Assembly: GCA_965661005.1 (NCBI GenBank)
Contig: CBFICB010000002.1
Location: forward strand, 310,001-374,000
Source of the DNA: UBA5109 sp965661005
GTDB taxonomy: Bacteria; Pseudomonadota; Gammaproteobacteria; Pseudomonadales; Pseudohongiellaceae
Reading direction: 5' to 3'
Length of the DNA stretch: 64,000 nt
In this document: positions 1-8,860 of the stretch, one piece after another
Numbering within the stretch: the first letter of the stretch is position 1
Layout: every line of letters starts with the position of its first letter
Notes under the pieces: generated by a model
What the model saw: the letters and a program-made list of their open reading frames with translations, nothing else
The model's database searches: none
Told to the model about the DNA's origin: nothing
Translations under genes and position numbers: made by a program

Positions 1-40
1 TGTTATTATGGGGCGGTATTTTCATAGGCATAGAATATAA

Positions 41-469
41 ATGGCTTACCTCTGGTACAAAGCTTTTCACGTTATCTCCATGACCTGCTGGTTTGCGGGA
101 ATTTTCTATTTGCCCAGACTTTATGTTTACCATGCAATGGCAAGTGATGAACTAAGCCTTGAGCGCTTTAAGATAATGGAGAGAAAACTTTTCTGGGGCA
201 TAATGACCCCTTCTGCAGTGCTAACAATTATTTTTGGCGGCTTACTCTTAAGCACTAATTTTCAATTTTACTGGCAGTCCGGATGGATGCATGCAAAGTT
301 AGCTTGTGTTTTCTTGTTGCTTATTTTTCATTATATGTGCTGGCATTATTTAAAAATATTTAAGGCAAATAAAAACACACATTCTCATAAATTTTATCGA
401 TGGTTTAATGAAGCCCCAGTCATTTTATTAATTGTCATTATCATTTTAGTTGTCACCAAACCTTTTTAG
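41..469 (+). CDS. hemJ: HemJ, protoporphyrinogen IX oxidase
   Basis: HemJ is the membrane protein that oxidises protoporphyrinogen IX to protoporphyrin IX in heme synthesis in many bacteria lacking HemG/HemY. The 142-residue product has the family's usual length and about four hydrophobic segments (roughly 5-25, 52-72, 84-103, 125-140). It has the conserved N-terminal histidine (H10, in WYKAFHVI) and the W-x-H-x-K stretch at 82-86 (K86), which match the heme-ligand and catalytic positions described for HemJ. hemL follows after 9 nt, so the two heme genes are probably cotranscribed. The ATG at 41 has no strong Shine-Dalgarno sequence. The first 40 bases of the window are too short to assign to an upstream gene. 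Confidence 0.92.
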   Translation: MAYLWYKAFHVISMTCWFAGIFYLPRLYVYHAMASDELSLERFKIMERKLFWGIMTPSAVLTIIFGGLLLSTNFQFYWQSGWMHAKLACVFLLLIFHYMCWHYLKIFKANKNTHSHKFYRWFNEAPVILLIVIIILVVTKPF

Positions 470-478
470 GAAACCTAT

Positions 479-1783
479 ATGTCTGAGAGTAAGTCTTACT
501 CACGTTCCAAAACTTTATTTAAAAGAGCTCAACAACATATTCCAGGCGGAGTTAATTCACCTGTGCGTGCTTTCAAAGGCGTTGAGGGGAATCCCGTTTT
601 CTTTTCTCGCGGGGAAGGAGCCTATGTTTATGATGTGGATGATAACGCTTATATTGACTATATCGGAGCCTGGGGTCCCTTAATTCTTGGTCACTGCCAT
701 CCCAAGGTCATTAATGCCCTAAAACAACAATTAGAGCTTGGTCTTGCTTTTGGTGCCCCCACTGAGAAAGAAATCGAGATAGCTGATCTGATTTGCAAAA
801 TAATGCCTTCTATCGAAAGCGTAAGACTGGTGAACTCAGGCACAGAAGCCACAATGAGTGCCATCCGATTAGCCCGTGGTGTTACCAAGAAAGATAAAGT
901 TGTGAAATTTGAAGGTTGTTATCACGGCCATGTAGATTCACTTCTAGTTAAAGCGGGCTCAGGTGCCTTAACAATGGGAGCACCTGACTCGGCAGGTATA
1001 CCCGAAAGTACCGCGCAGCAAACTTATGTCCTGCCTTATAATGATAGCGATACAATTGAAGCATTCTTTAAACAACATGGTCATGAGATTGCCTGTGTTA
1101 TTGTTGAACCTGTTGCCGGCAATATGAACCTTGTCCCTCCCAAACCCGGCTTTCTGGAAAGCCTGCGTGAGATCACTTCGACTTATGAAAGCTTATTAAT
1201 TTTCGATGAAGTTATGACAGGTTTCAGGGTCGCCCTTGGCGGCGCACAAAGCATTTATAACATCGATCCCGATTTGACCACCTTAGGAAAAGTCATCGGT
1301 GGTGGCTTGCCTGTAGGCGCTTTCGGTGGAAAGAAACAGTATATGGATATGCTTGCACCCCTAGGCCCTGTCTATCAGGCTGGAACTTTATCAGGCAATC
1401 CTCTAGCGGTAACTGCAGGGCTGGTGATGCTTGAAGAAATTTCCCAACCTGGTTTTCACAAAGCACTCAGTGACACGACTGAGGAATTATTAAAAGGTCT
1501 TCAGTATCATGCTGATGCCGCTGGCGTTCCCTTCAGCACCAATCAAGTTGGCGCTATGTTTGGATGCTTCTTTTCAGAAGAGTCCAACATTTCAAGTTTT
1601 AGCCAGGTTATGAAATGTAATATTCAACAATTTAAAGGTTATTTTCATAGTATGCTGAGTCAGGGTATTTATTTAGCACCTTCTGCTTTTGAAGCAGGTT
1701 TTTTATCTGCTGCACATGGTAAAAAAGAAATACAACTAACACTAGAAGCTGCTGAAATAGCTTTTTCTCAACTCTCTCAATAA
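479..1783 (+). CDS. hemL: Glutamate-1-semialdehyde 2,1-aminomutase
   Basis: HemL is the cytoplasmic PLP enzyme that converts glutamate-1-semialdehyde to 5-aminolevulinate, the committed tetrapyrrole precursor of the C5 pathway. The 434-residue protein starts with the family signature around PGGVNSPVRAF and has the PLP-binding region LIFDEVMTGFR. The Schiff-base lysine is K271 in TTLGKVIGGG. The length is normal (about 426-434). It lies 9 nt behind hemJ and 9 nt before the PfkB-family kinase, so all three probably share a transcript. Its presence implies that this organism makes ALA from glutamyl-tRNA. Confidence 0.97.
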   Translation: MSESKSYSRSKTLFKRAQQHIPGGVNSPVRAFKGVEGNPVFFSRGEGAYVYDVDDNAYIDYIGAWGPLILGHCHPKVINALKQQLELGLAFGAPTEKEIEIADLICKIMPSIESVRLVNSGTEATMSAIRLARGVTKKDKVVKFEGCYHGHVDSLLVKAGSGALTMGAPDSAGIPESTAQQTYVLPYNDSDTIEAFFKQHGHEIACVIVEPVAGNMNLVPPKPGFLESLREITSTYESLLIFDEVMTGFRVALGGAQSIYNIDPDLTTLGKVIGGGLPVGAFGGKKQYMDMLAPLGPVYQAGTLSGNPLAVTAGLVMLEEISQPGFHKALSDTTEELLKGLQYHADAAGVPFSTNQVGAMFGCFFSEESNISSFSQVMKCNIQQFKGYFHSMLSQGIYLAPSAFEAGFLSAAHGKKEIQLTLEAAEIAFSQLSQ

Positions 1784-1792
1784 GGAATTATC

Positions 1793-2791
1793 ATGAAAAA
1801 CTATCATATCTATGCCTTAGGTAATGCCCTCGTTGATAAAGAATTTGAGGTTGAGGATGATTTTTTTCAGCATGAGAGCATTCAAAAAGGCCTGATGACT
1901 TTAGTCGATGGAGAATCACAAGATACTATCCTAGAAAGACTCATGGAGAGATTTGGTTTAAAGAAAAGAGCAGGAGGAGGTTCAGCTGCAAATACTCTTT
2001 ATGCCGCCTCACAATTTGGCGCAAATACTTTTTATTCCTGCAAAGTTGCGAATGACGAGTTTGGAGATTTTTATTTGGATGAACTCGGCACACATAATAT
2101 TGATACCAATTCAAAAAGTATAAGAACTGATGACGGAGTTACCGGGAAATGTTTAGTCATGGTGAGTCCCGATGCTGAACGGACTATGCTCACTTATCTA
2201 GGTGTTTCTTCTATGCTTACTAGTGATGATATTGATAAAGATGCACTAATTAATTCTAAATACCTTTATTTGGAAGGTTATTTAGTTAGCTCTCCGGACG
2301 CATCTAAAGCCTGTGTTGATGCAAAAAATATTGCTGAAGAGCATGGTGTATTAACTGCCATTACTTTATCAGATCCGAGCATGGTTCAATTTTTTAGAGG
2401 TGGCCTGGAAGAGATGATCGGAGACGGCGTCGATTTGCTATTTGCCAATCAGGTCGAAGCTCTAAGCTGGACGGGTGAGGAAACTGTTAAAGCTGCTGCA
2501 ACTGCTTTAAAAAGTATCGCAAAAACATTTGTTATCACTCTCGGTTCCAAAGGAGCTTTATTATTTGATGGCGATAAATATATCGATATTGAACCTCACC
2601 AAATTACTGCTGTAGATTCAAATGGAGCGGGAGACATGTTTGCTGGAGCTTTTTTATACGGCATATCAAACGGTCTAGATTTTGAAACTTCTGGACGTCT
2701 GGCCAGTTTAGGTGCTGCGACTATCGTGAGCCAATTTGGACCAAGACTTCCAGCAGCACAACATGAAGACTTACTAAAAGAAATTATTTAG
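1793..2791 (+). CDS. PfkB-family kinase, adenosine-kinase-like
   Basis: This 332-residue protein belongs to the PfkB/ribokinase superfamily. It has the glycine-rich substrate-lid motif GGGSAANTLYA near residue 62. The C-terminal signature DSNGAGDMFAGAF near residue 278 carries the catalytic aspartate of GAGD. The overall pattern resembles proteins annotated as adenosine kinase in proteobacteria, which phosphorylate adenosine to AMP, but other nucleosides or sugars cannot be excluded from sequence alone. It follows hemL by 9 nt with an AAGGA ribosome-binding site. Its stop codon overlaps the convergent DUF3014 gene by 4 nt, leaving no intergenic terminator. Confidence 0.8.
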   Translation: MKNYHIYALGNALVDKEFEVEDDFFQHESIQKGLMTLVDGESQDTILERLMERFGLKKRAGGGSAANTLYAASQFGANTFYSCKVANDEFGDFYLDELGTHNIDTNSKSIRTDDGVTGKCLVMVSPDAERTMLTYLGVSSMLTSDDIDKDALINSKYLYLEGYLVSSPDASKACVDAKNIAEEHGVLTAITLSDPSMVQFFRGGLEEMIGDGVDLLFANQVEALSWTGEETVKAAATALKSIAKTFVITLGSKGALLFDGDKYIDIEPHQITAVDSNGAGDMFAGAFLYGISNGLDFETSGRLASLGAATIVSQFGPRLPAAQHEDLLKEII

Positions 2792-3696
2792 TTAGCCAAA
2801 GATGCGTCAAGTTCTAGACGACGCTTGAAGAATTCCAGTCTGCGTTGCAGGCTTTGTGTATTTTCAGGACCCAGGCGCAGCAATAATTTTTCAACGGCGC
2901 TATAGTTTTCTATTGCTGGATCGGCATACAGATAATTCAAATTGGGCCGGATAAGCTGCTGTGGTTGAGGCGCTGTTCTAGCTTCAAGTACATTATCGAC
3001 AGCTCGCATAAAAACATCATTGAAATCGCTATTTCGAAGACCTAGCTCTGCATATGCCTCTCTAAAAAGTGGCTGCATTCGCTGATAAAGATCCACCGCA
3101 GTTTCTGTACTAATATTGCTTAACACTTCCACCAAGCTGTTAAAGCGTTGATAGGATCGTTCATCCATCAGGTAAAATTCACTGCCCAGTTCAGTTACTG
3201 TCATTCTTTCTTCAGGATAAAGTAATGGCAGATTACGCTCAGGAAACTCCCCTCGACTAATATTTTCAATCATCACGACAAATTTTCTTACCAACTCTTC
3301 GAACACCAAATGTCTTAATAAGGGAGATCCTCCGTCCATCACTGCTAACTCTTCTTTTACGAAGTCATCACTATTATTTAAAGCAGGCAATGTCGGCATT
3401 ACTGGTTCTGGTTCTGGCAAGCTTTCAACTACAGCAACAAGCTCTTCCATGGGCTCAATAATTTCCTCGGTGTTTTCTTCAAACATTGCAGTCTCTTCTT
3501 CAATCTCTTCAAGAGCTTCTTCTAATATCTCATCCTCAATATCTACCAAACACGGCGCTGGAAGCTCTTCCTGTTCTACTTCATTAGTAAGGATTACTGT
3601 TACAGGTTCTTGCTCGTCTCCGGTTAACAACATAAACAAACCAAACAGTACGATCACGCCTATTACTAGTGAAAAAATTAACTTGTTATCGTTCAT
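2788..3696 (-). CDS. DUF3014 membrane-anchored protein
   Basis: The 302-residue protein has one N-terminal membrane segment (about residues 7-25). A Glu/Pro-rich acidic linker (about 30-105) follows, then a folded alpha-helical domain. That domain contains the stretch around SPLLRHL, FVVMIENISRG and NLYPEERM-like residues typical of DUF3014. The family occurs in proteobacteria and has no established function. An envelope location facing the periplasm is the likely topology, because the short N-terminus is followed by the membrane segment. It is monocistronic, converges with the upstream kinase gene and is transcribed leftward like pnp, which ends 255 nt upstream at its own terminator. Confidence 0.75.
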   Translation of the reverse strand: MNDNKLIFSLVIGVIVLFGLFMLLTGDEQEPVTVILTNEVEQEELPAPCLVDIEDEILEEALEEIEEETAMFEENTEEIIEPMEELVAVVESLPEPEPVMPTLPALNNSDDFVKEELAVMDGGSPLLRHLVFEELVRKFVVMIENISRGEFPERNLPLLYPEERMTVTELGSEFYLMDERSYQRFNSLVEVLSNISTETAVDLYQRMQPLFREAYAELGLRNSDFNDVFMRAVDNVLEARTAPQPQQLIRPNLNYLYADPAIENYSAVEKLLLRLGPENTQSLQRRLEFFKRRLELDASLAN

Positions 3697-3890
3697 CTTT
3701 AACCCAAATTATCAGTTACTTTTTACTATTAAAAAATTTCTGCTTTTGTGGCCTTGCCGAAGTTTCACTCTTACACTTGCTAGAGAAAGTTATCATGTGA
3801 AAGCAGCTTCATTGCTGAAAAGTTAAACGATAGTTTAATCGGCTGCTCACAAATCTTAAACAATATGGCAAAAAATAGTTTTTCGGACAT

Positions 3891-3923
3891 AAAAAAGCCC
3901 GAATTCAAACAGAATATCGGGCT
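3891..3923 (-). terminator. Rho-independent terminator of rpsO-pnp
   Basis: On the minus strand, a perfect 7-bp stem (AGCCCGA at 3896-3902 against TCGGGCT at 3917-3923) is followed by a run of six U residues (A run 3891-3896 on the plus strand). It lies 28 nt beyond the pnp stop codon, so it ends the rpsO-pnp transcript. Confidence 0.88.
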
Positions 3924-3951
3924 CTTATGAACTCAGAAGCTAAAGCTTATC

Positions 3952-6066
3952 TTACAATACTTCAGCTTTTTCCTCGTCTGTGACATCTTTCATGCTTAGA
4001 CTGACTTTACCACGATCATCTACCTTAAGTACTTTCACGGCAATTTCTTGCCCTTCACTTAAATGATCTGTCACTTTCTCGACTCGCTCCTGAGCGATTT
4101 GAGAAATATGTACTAAGCCATCTTTACCCGGCAGTATCGTAACAAAGGCTCCAAAGTCTACAATCTTGGAAACAAGGCCTTTATAAACCTTGCCAATTTC
4201 AGCTTCAGCAGTAATCTCTTCTACCATGGCTACAGCAGCATCACGAGACGCGGCGTCTTCACCATAAATACGAACATTACCATCATCGTCAATATCAACT
4301 GAAGCACCGGTTTCTTCAGTAATGGCGCGAATTGTTACACCGCCTTTACCAATCACATCACGTATTTTATCAGGGTGTACTTTAATCATGCCCATGCTAG
4401 GTGCATTTTCAGAAACATTTTCGCGAGAAATTGAAATGACCTTATTCATTTCACCCAAAATATGCATTCTGGCTGAATTGGCCTGTTGCAAAGCAGTTTC
4501 CATAATCTCTTCAGTAATACCCTGAATTTTTATGTCCATTTGTAATGCTGTAATACCCGCTGCTGAACCAGCAACTTTAAAGTCCATATCACCTAGGTGA
4601 TCTTCGTCACCCAGAATATCGGTTAATACAGCAAAGCCGTTGTCTTCCTTAATTAAGCCCATAGCAATACCGGCAACTGGAGCTTTCAAAGGAACACCAG
4701 CATCCATTAATGCCAAGCTGGTTCCACAAACAGATGCCATGGAAGAAGAACCATTAGATTCCGTTATCTCGGATACAACACGAATGGCATATGGAAAATC
4801 TTCTTCTTTTGGCAGAACAGCATTAACACCACGACGTGCCAATCGACCATGGCCGATTTCACGGCGTTTTGGCCCACTCATAAAACCGGTTTCACCAACA
4901 CTAAATGGTGGGAAATTGTAGTGCAGCATGAACGGATCTTTGATTGTTCCTGCAAGCCCTTCAATCATTTGTGCATCACGAATAGGGCCAAGCGTCGCTA
5001 CTACCAAAGCCTGGGTTTCACCGCGGGTAAATAGAGCCGAACCATGTGTTTTAGGTAAAACACCTGTTTCCACATAAATTGGCCTTACCGTATTATTGTC
5101 ACGACCATCGATACGAGGTTGACCTGCAATAATATTGCTGCGAACAATTTTCTTTTCTAAGGATGCAAAAATGTCCTGAACTTCTCCAGCACTTACAGCT
5201 GGTTCAGATTCTTCGTTAGCAAACTGCTCAACTGCCTGATTTTTGAGTTCACCTAGCTTATCCTGACGCTGCATTTTGTCAGAGATAGCATAAGCTTCAG
5301 TAATACCTGCAGCAAATGCCCCTGAAATAGACTCAATAAGTGCGGTATTTTTTTCTTCAGGCACCCATTCCCAATCTGGCTTACCTGCTTCGGCTTTAAG
5401 TTCTTTTACAGCCTGAACAATCACCTGCATTTCTTGATGAGCAAATAACACTGCGCCCAGCATTAAGTCTTCACTAAGCTCTTTAGCCTCTGATTCCACC
5501 ATTAAAACTGCAGATTCAGTGCCGGCAACAACCATATCCAGATCAGAACTTTCGAGCATTTCATAACTTGGGTTCAGAATGTAACCTTGTGCTTCAGTGA
5601 ACCCAACGCGTGCTGCCCCAAGAGGGCCTGAAAATGGAATACCTGATATTGCAAGCGCTGCTGATGTTCCTATCATTGCGGCAATATCCGGATCAACATC
5701 TTTTTCTGAGGAAATAACTGAACAAACAACCTGTACTTCATTCATGAAGCCCTTTGGAAACAAGGGTCTGATCGGTCTATCAATTAAGCGTGAAGTCAGT
5801 GTTTCTTTTTCGGTAGGTCGACCTTCGCGCTTAAAGAAACCACCTGGAATTTTACCGGCGGCATAAGTTTTTTCTTGATAATTTACAGTCAGAGGGAAGA
5901 AGTCCTGACCTGGATTAGCAGTTTTCCTACCAACGACTGTCGTTAAGACTGAGGTACCACCAATGCTTACTATAACTGCTCCTGTTGCCTGACGGGCAAC
6001 TTTGCCTGTTTCCATGACAACCGTATCATTGCCATATTTAAATTCTTTCCTAATCGGATTTAACAT
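3952..6066 (-). CDS. pnp: Polyribonucleotide nucleotidyltransferase
   Basis: PNPase degrades RNA 3'-to-5' by phosphorolysis and is a degradosome component. The 704-residue protein has the two RNase PH-like cores (about 10-215 and 310-540) separated by a helical domain. A KH domain follows (IGKGGVTIRAITEETGA near 560-576) and then a C-terminal S1 domain (DFGAFVTILPGKDGLVHIS near 630). The length is standard. It follows rpsO by 59 nt as in E. coli and ends at a clear terminator. In E. coli this transcript is cut by RNase III and autoregulated by PNPase; I did not find an unambiguous hairpin here to claim the same. Confidence 0.98.
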   Translation of the reverse strand: MLNPIRKEFKYGNDTVVMETGKVARQATGAVIVSIGGTSVLTTVVGRKTANPGQDFFPLTVNYQEKTYAAGKIPGGFFKREGRPTEKETLTSRLIDRPIRPLFPKGFMNEVQVVCSVISSEKDVDPDIAAMIGTSAALAISGIPFSGPLGAARVGFTEAQGYILNPSYEMLESSDLDMVVAGTESAVLMVESEAKELSEDLMLGAVLFAHQEMQVIVQAVKELKAEAGKPDWEWVPEEKNTALIESISGAFAAGITEAYAISDKMQRQDKLGELKNQAVEQFANEESEPAVSAGEVQDIFASLEKKIVRSNIIAGQPRIDGRDNNTVRPIYVETGVLPKTHGSALFTRGETQALVVATLGPIRDAQMIEGLAGTIKDPFMLHYNFPPFSVGETGFMSGPKRREIGHGRLARRGVNAVLPKEEDFPYAIRVVSEITESNGSSSMASVCGTSLALMDAGVPLKAPVAGIAMGLIKEDNGFAVLTDILGDEDHLGDMDFKVAGSAAGITALQMDIKIQGITEEIMETALQQANSARMHILGEMNKVISISRENVSENAPSMGMIKVHPDKIRDVIGKGGVTIRAITEETGASVDIDDDGNVRIYGEDAASRDAAVAMVEEITAEAEIGKVYKGLVSKIVDFGAFVTILPGKDGLVHISQIAQERVEKVTDHLSEGQEIAVKVLKVDDRGKVSLSMKDVTDEEKAEVL

Positions 6067-6125
6067 ATATTTTTCCTAACGTATGAGCCTGACTGACCCA
6101 ATGCCAGCCAGGTGAGAAGGGTTGA

Positions 6126-6395
6126 TTAACGACGTAGACCCAATCTTTTAATCAGCGTGCTATAACGTGTAAGGTCTTTGCGTTTCAGATAATCAAGTAA
6201 CTTACGGCGAGTGTTAACCATACGAATCAATCCACGACGGGAGTGATGATCATGATTATGCTCTTTGAAGTGATCTTGTAAGTGATTGATATTGTTGGTT
6301 AAAAGTGCAACCTGAACTTCGGGTGAACCTGTATCACCTTCGGCCAGGGCGAAATCTTGAATGATTTCTGCTTTCTCATCGACAGATAAAGCCAT
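6126..6395 (-). CDS. rpsO: 30S ribosomal protein S15
   Basis: S15 is a primary 16S rRNA-binding protein of the small subunit. The 89-residue product has the standard length and the conserved features GDTGSPEVQVALLT, the HxxDHHSRRGL loop and the RRKLLDYLK helix. The start is an ATG with an AGGAG site about 6 nt upstream. pnp follows in the usual order. Unlike the usual nusA-infB-rbfA-truB-rpsO-pnp arrangement, truB here lies 9.4 kb away, so rpsO must be read from its own promoter in the 385-nt upstream gap. Confidence 0.98.
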   Translation of the reverse strand: MALSVDEKAEIIQDFALAEGDTGSPEVQVALLTNNINHLQDHFKEHNHDHHSRRGLIRMVNTRRKLLDYLKRKDLTRYSTLIKRLGLRR

Positions 6396-6780
6396 TTTAT
6401 TCTCCTATGAATATGCCATTAATTAAAGAATGTCCTTATAAAGCCAAATTAACCACGCATATTAATAGTTAACTGGGATACTCCTCCGCCTAAAATGACG
6501 GGGTGCGAAAGATAGCATAAATAAAGCACTGGATACACTTTTTCTCATATCATAAGCGCAATCCACGTTTCTTTTTTCAAGAGCTGGAGCTTGTAAGTGG
6601 CCATATTATAGAGGGCAGAACCGATTTATAGTTCTCTCGCTGACGCTCCTCACCTGCAAATTGCTTCAATCTGGTAATGCTTCAGCCTTTTTATAGACAT
6701 AACACATTCGCACCGCTATGATTTTGACATTGGCAATACTCGGAAGTTGGAAAGTTATATAACGAGATCAGGTAAGTACT
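6396..6780. other. 385-nt divergent intergenic region, rpsO / mtnD
   Basis: This gap separates the leftward rpsO from the rightward acireductone dioxygenase gene and must carry both promoters. On the minus strand, an AT-rich segment (about 6505-6560) contains plausible promoter hexamers for rpsO, but no single pair is convincing. I see no gene, tRNA or terminator. It is also the left junction of the accessory block that separates rpsO from truB. Confidence 0.5.
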
Positions 6781-7332
6781 ATGAGTAAACTACAGGTTTT
6801 TGATGAAGCAGGACAGGCACTGCCAGCGCCGACAAGTGATGTGAACATAATCACTTCTCAGATGGATGAGTTGAATATTATGTTTGAACGCTGGGAGACA
6901 GTAACAGATTTACCCGAGGATGCCGATCAAGAAACAATTCTTGAAGCTTATAAAGAGTCAATCTCCGAACTTAATCAGACTTATGGATTTGAACTGGTTG
7001 ATGTCGCGATATTAAGTCCGGACACCCCCAACAAAAATGACATTCGCCAGCAGTTTAATTTTGAACATACTCATAGTGATTTTGAAATGCGTTTTTTTGT
7101 CGAAGGCAGCGGTCTGTTTTATTTCCACATCGATGATAAAGTCTATGTACTGCTTTGTGAAAAAGGCGATCTCATCAGTGTGCCTTCAATGGTTAATCAC
7201 TGGTTTGATATGGGAGTGAACCCCGACTTTAAACTTATCAGGTTTTTTCCTACTGTTGACGGATGGATTGCCGATAAAACCGGCAGCGATATTGCCACTC
7301 GCCTGCCAGATATGGATGCTTTTGCCGCCTAA
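6781..7332 (+). CDS. mtnD: Acireductone dioxygenase (ARD), cupin
   Basis: ARD oxidises the acireductone of the methionine salvage pathway to 2-keto-4-methylthiobutyrate (Fe form) or to an off-pathway product (Ni form). The 183-residue protein has the cupin metal site H96-x-H98-x3-E102 and H140. These positions match the numbering of the Klebsiella enzyme, and the surrounding segments RFFVEGSGLFYFHIDD and ISVPSMVNHWFDMG are characteristic. The start is an ATG after a weak AGGTAAGT-type site. No other mtn gene (mtnA, B, C, K or N) is next to it, so any partners lie elsewhere. The gene is alone on the plus strand between rpsO and the secreted-protein pair. Confidence 0.95.
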   Translation: MSKLQVFDEAGQALPAPTSDVNIITSQMDELNIMFERWETVTDLPEDADQETILEAYKESISELNQTYGFELVDVAILSPDTPNKNDIRQQFNFEHTHSDFEMRFFVEGSGLFYFHIDDKVYVLLCEKGDLISVPSMVNHWFDMGVNPDFKLIRFFPTVDGWIADKTGSDIATRLPDMDAFAA

Positions 7333-7477
7333 ATTTAATCCAGCATAGATATTATCGATATCAGCTTTATGCCAGACAGCCGCGTTGAGCGGATTAATTT
7401 GCATTTAACCCAGCATTCGGCTTATCTTCTCTTTCTCGAAACGACCTAATAAAAAGAATATTGTTTGAGGAAGACAT

Positions 7478-8317
7478 ATGAAACACTCTTTTGCTATACC
7501 TCTTATTATTACTTCTAGTCTTTTAGCCTCCATGTCCGTTTTTGCACAATGGCCTTTTTATATAACGCCTGGTTCTCCTCTTCTTCCTGATGGAACCGTC
7601 GATATGGAGGCTCCTCCGCCTAGAACCCTTGACGGAAAAATTGATTTTACAGGAACCTGGAACGTCATTAGATATCATCAAGGCGGTGAGCAAGGCAGGC
7701 CTGTTGGAGAACCCGCTACCCCACCCCCTGGTGTACCACCTTATGCCACCTTTTGGGATCAGGGTTTTGGTTTTGAAAATGGTTTACCCTATCTGCCATG
7801 GGCGCATGAAGAACGCGCTAGACGAATGGCTAATAACGGCATAGAAAACCCTGACAGCTATTGCCTGCCTCTTGGTCATATGCAATTTCACACTCATGGG
7901 CAACCCAGAGACATTGTTCAAGGTGAAGATAGATTGGCTATTATTTATGAAGCCAGCGCTGGCGTGCGTCAGATTTTTATGGATGGACGACCTGCACCAG
8001 ATGATGATGCCCTTGAATGGTGGTATGGCTATTCAGTAGGACATTGGGAAGGCGATACACTTGTCGTCGAAACGACAAATTTTAGAGGTGATGGCTGGCT
8101 TGATTTTAATGGCAGCCCAACCACCGAGCAATTGAGAACAGTTGAACGATTCAGTCGCCCTAATTTTGGCAAACTGGAAATCGATATTCTTATTGATGAC
8201 CCGGGAGCTTATACAGAGCCTTTTTCGCTAAGAGTTGATCAGAGCATTATGCCGGGCGAAAACCTGATCGAGTGGGTCTGTGAAAACGAACAATCTACTC
8301 AATATTTCAATAATTAA
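7478..8317 (+). CDS. Secreted protein of unknown function, DUF6152 partner
   Basis: This 279-residue protein has a cleavable Sec signal peptide (about 1-23, ending FAQ). The mature part is Pro/Gly/Trp-rich. It includes a DFTGTWN motif, a QIFMDGRPAPDDD motif and EWWYGYSVGHWEGDTLVVETTNF, ending in a short polar tail. I know this pattern from uncharacterised proteins found in many copies in marine and soil bacteria, often beside DUF6152 proteins, but no function is established. TGTW resembles the strand start of lipocalin-like or beta-barrel folds; that is only an impression. A GAGGAAG ribosome-binding site sits 5 nt before the ATG. The DUF6152 gene follows after 13 nt, so the two form an operon. 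Confidence 0.7.
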   Translation: MKHSFAIPLIITSSLLASMSVFAQWPFYITPGSPLLPDGTVDMEAPPPRTLDGKIDFTGTWNVIRYHQGGEQGRPVGEPATPPPGVPPYATFWDQGFGFENGLPYLPWAHEERARRMANNGIENPDSYCLPLGHMQFHTHGQPRDIVQGEDRLAIIYEASAGVRQIFMDGRPAPDDDALEWWYGYSVGHWEGDTLVVETTNFRGDGWLDFNGSPTTEQLRTVERFSRPNFGKLEIDILIDDPGAYTEPFSLRVDQSIMPGENLIEWVCENEQSTQYFNN

Positions 8318-8330
8318 ACTGGAGAAAATA

Positions 8331-8729
8331 ATGAAAATTAATTTGATAATACTTTCTTCTATTTTAACCGGGCTATTTGTCTCAGCGCCTTTATTTGCCC
8401 ATCATAATTTTAGATCTGAATTTGATATTAACCAGCCAGTAATTGTCACTGGCACCGTGGTTAGACTGGCATTAACCAATCCGCATGCACGATTGTATAT
8501 AGACGCTGTTGATGACAATGGCGAAGTCGTTCACTGGGATTTTGAGCTTGCAGCAGCGAGTGCTTTGTTACGTCGCGGTTGGAAACGGAACACTCTGGTA
8601 GAAGGCGACACCGTCATTGTGCATGCAGCAAGAGCCCGAAATGCACCCAATGTAGGTAATGTGGAATTCGTGACCACTGTTAATGAAGATGGTAGTGAAG
8701 GCTTCACTTATGGCTCACCACGAGAATAA
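8331..8729 (+). CDS. DUF6152 secreted protein
   Basis: The 132-residue protein has a signal peptide ending LFAHH (about residue 23). The mature domain has the DUF6152 pattern: AHHNFRSEFD, VIVTGTVVRLALTNPHARLYI, WDFELAAASALLRRGWKRNTL, then a small beta-rich region. The fold resembles an OB-like periplasmic domain, and the N-terminal HH of the mature protein could bind metal; both are inference. I chose the ATG at 8331 because a GGAGA site lies 5 nt upstream and the signal peptide starts there. An in-frame ATG at 8280 lies inside the preceding gene. It is cotranscribed with the 279-residue secreted protein. Confidence 0.8.
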   Translation: MKINLIILSSILTGLFVSAPLFAHHNFRSEFDINQPVIVTGTVVRLALTNPHARLYIDAVDDNGEVVHWDFELAAASALLRRGWKRNTLVEGDTVIVHAARARNAPNVGNVEFVTTVNEDGSEGFTYGSPRE

Positions 8730-8778
8730 GTTATAGACCTCAAACTGTCTTCTCATACTCATTTATACAGCTAATCTC

Positions 8779-8813
8779 TATAGTGTCAGACTTAGGATTT
8801 CACTGGCACTATA
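8779..8813. repeat. Imperfect inverted repeat between convergent genes
   Basis: TATAGTGTCAG (8779-8789) pairs with CTGGCACTATA (8803-8813) across a 13-nt loop, with one G-U pair. It lies between the convergent DUF6152 and D-aminoacylase genes. There is no U-run on either strand, so it is at best an atypical bidirectional terminator or mRNA-end stabiliser. Confidence 0.45.
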
Positions 8814-8860
8814 GGCTCTAACATACACTCTGTTGTGTGTATTTTATAAAGGATATTTTG

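Noticed and set aside
1..40. End of a possible upstream gene before hemJ
   Set aside because: All three plus-strand frames soon meet a stop and the segment is too short to match to any family.
3449..3826. 125-residue plus-strand frame, Ser/Ile-rich
   Set aside because: It is the antisense of the Glu-rich DUF3014 linker; its low-complexity composition comes from GAA/GAG codons read backwards.
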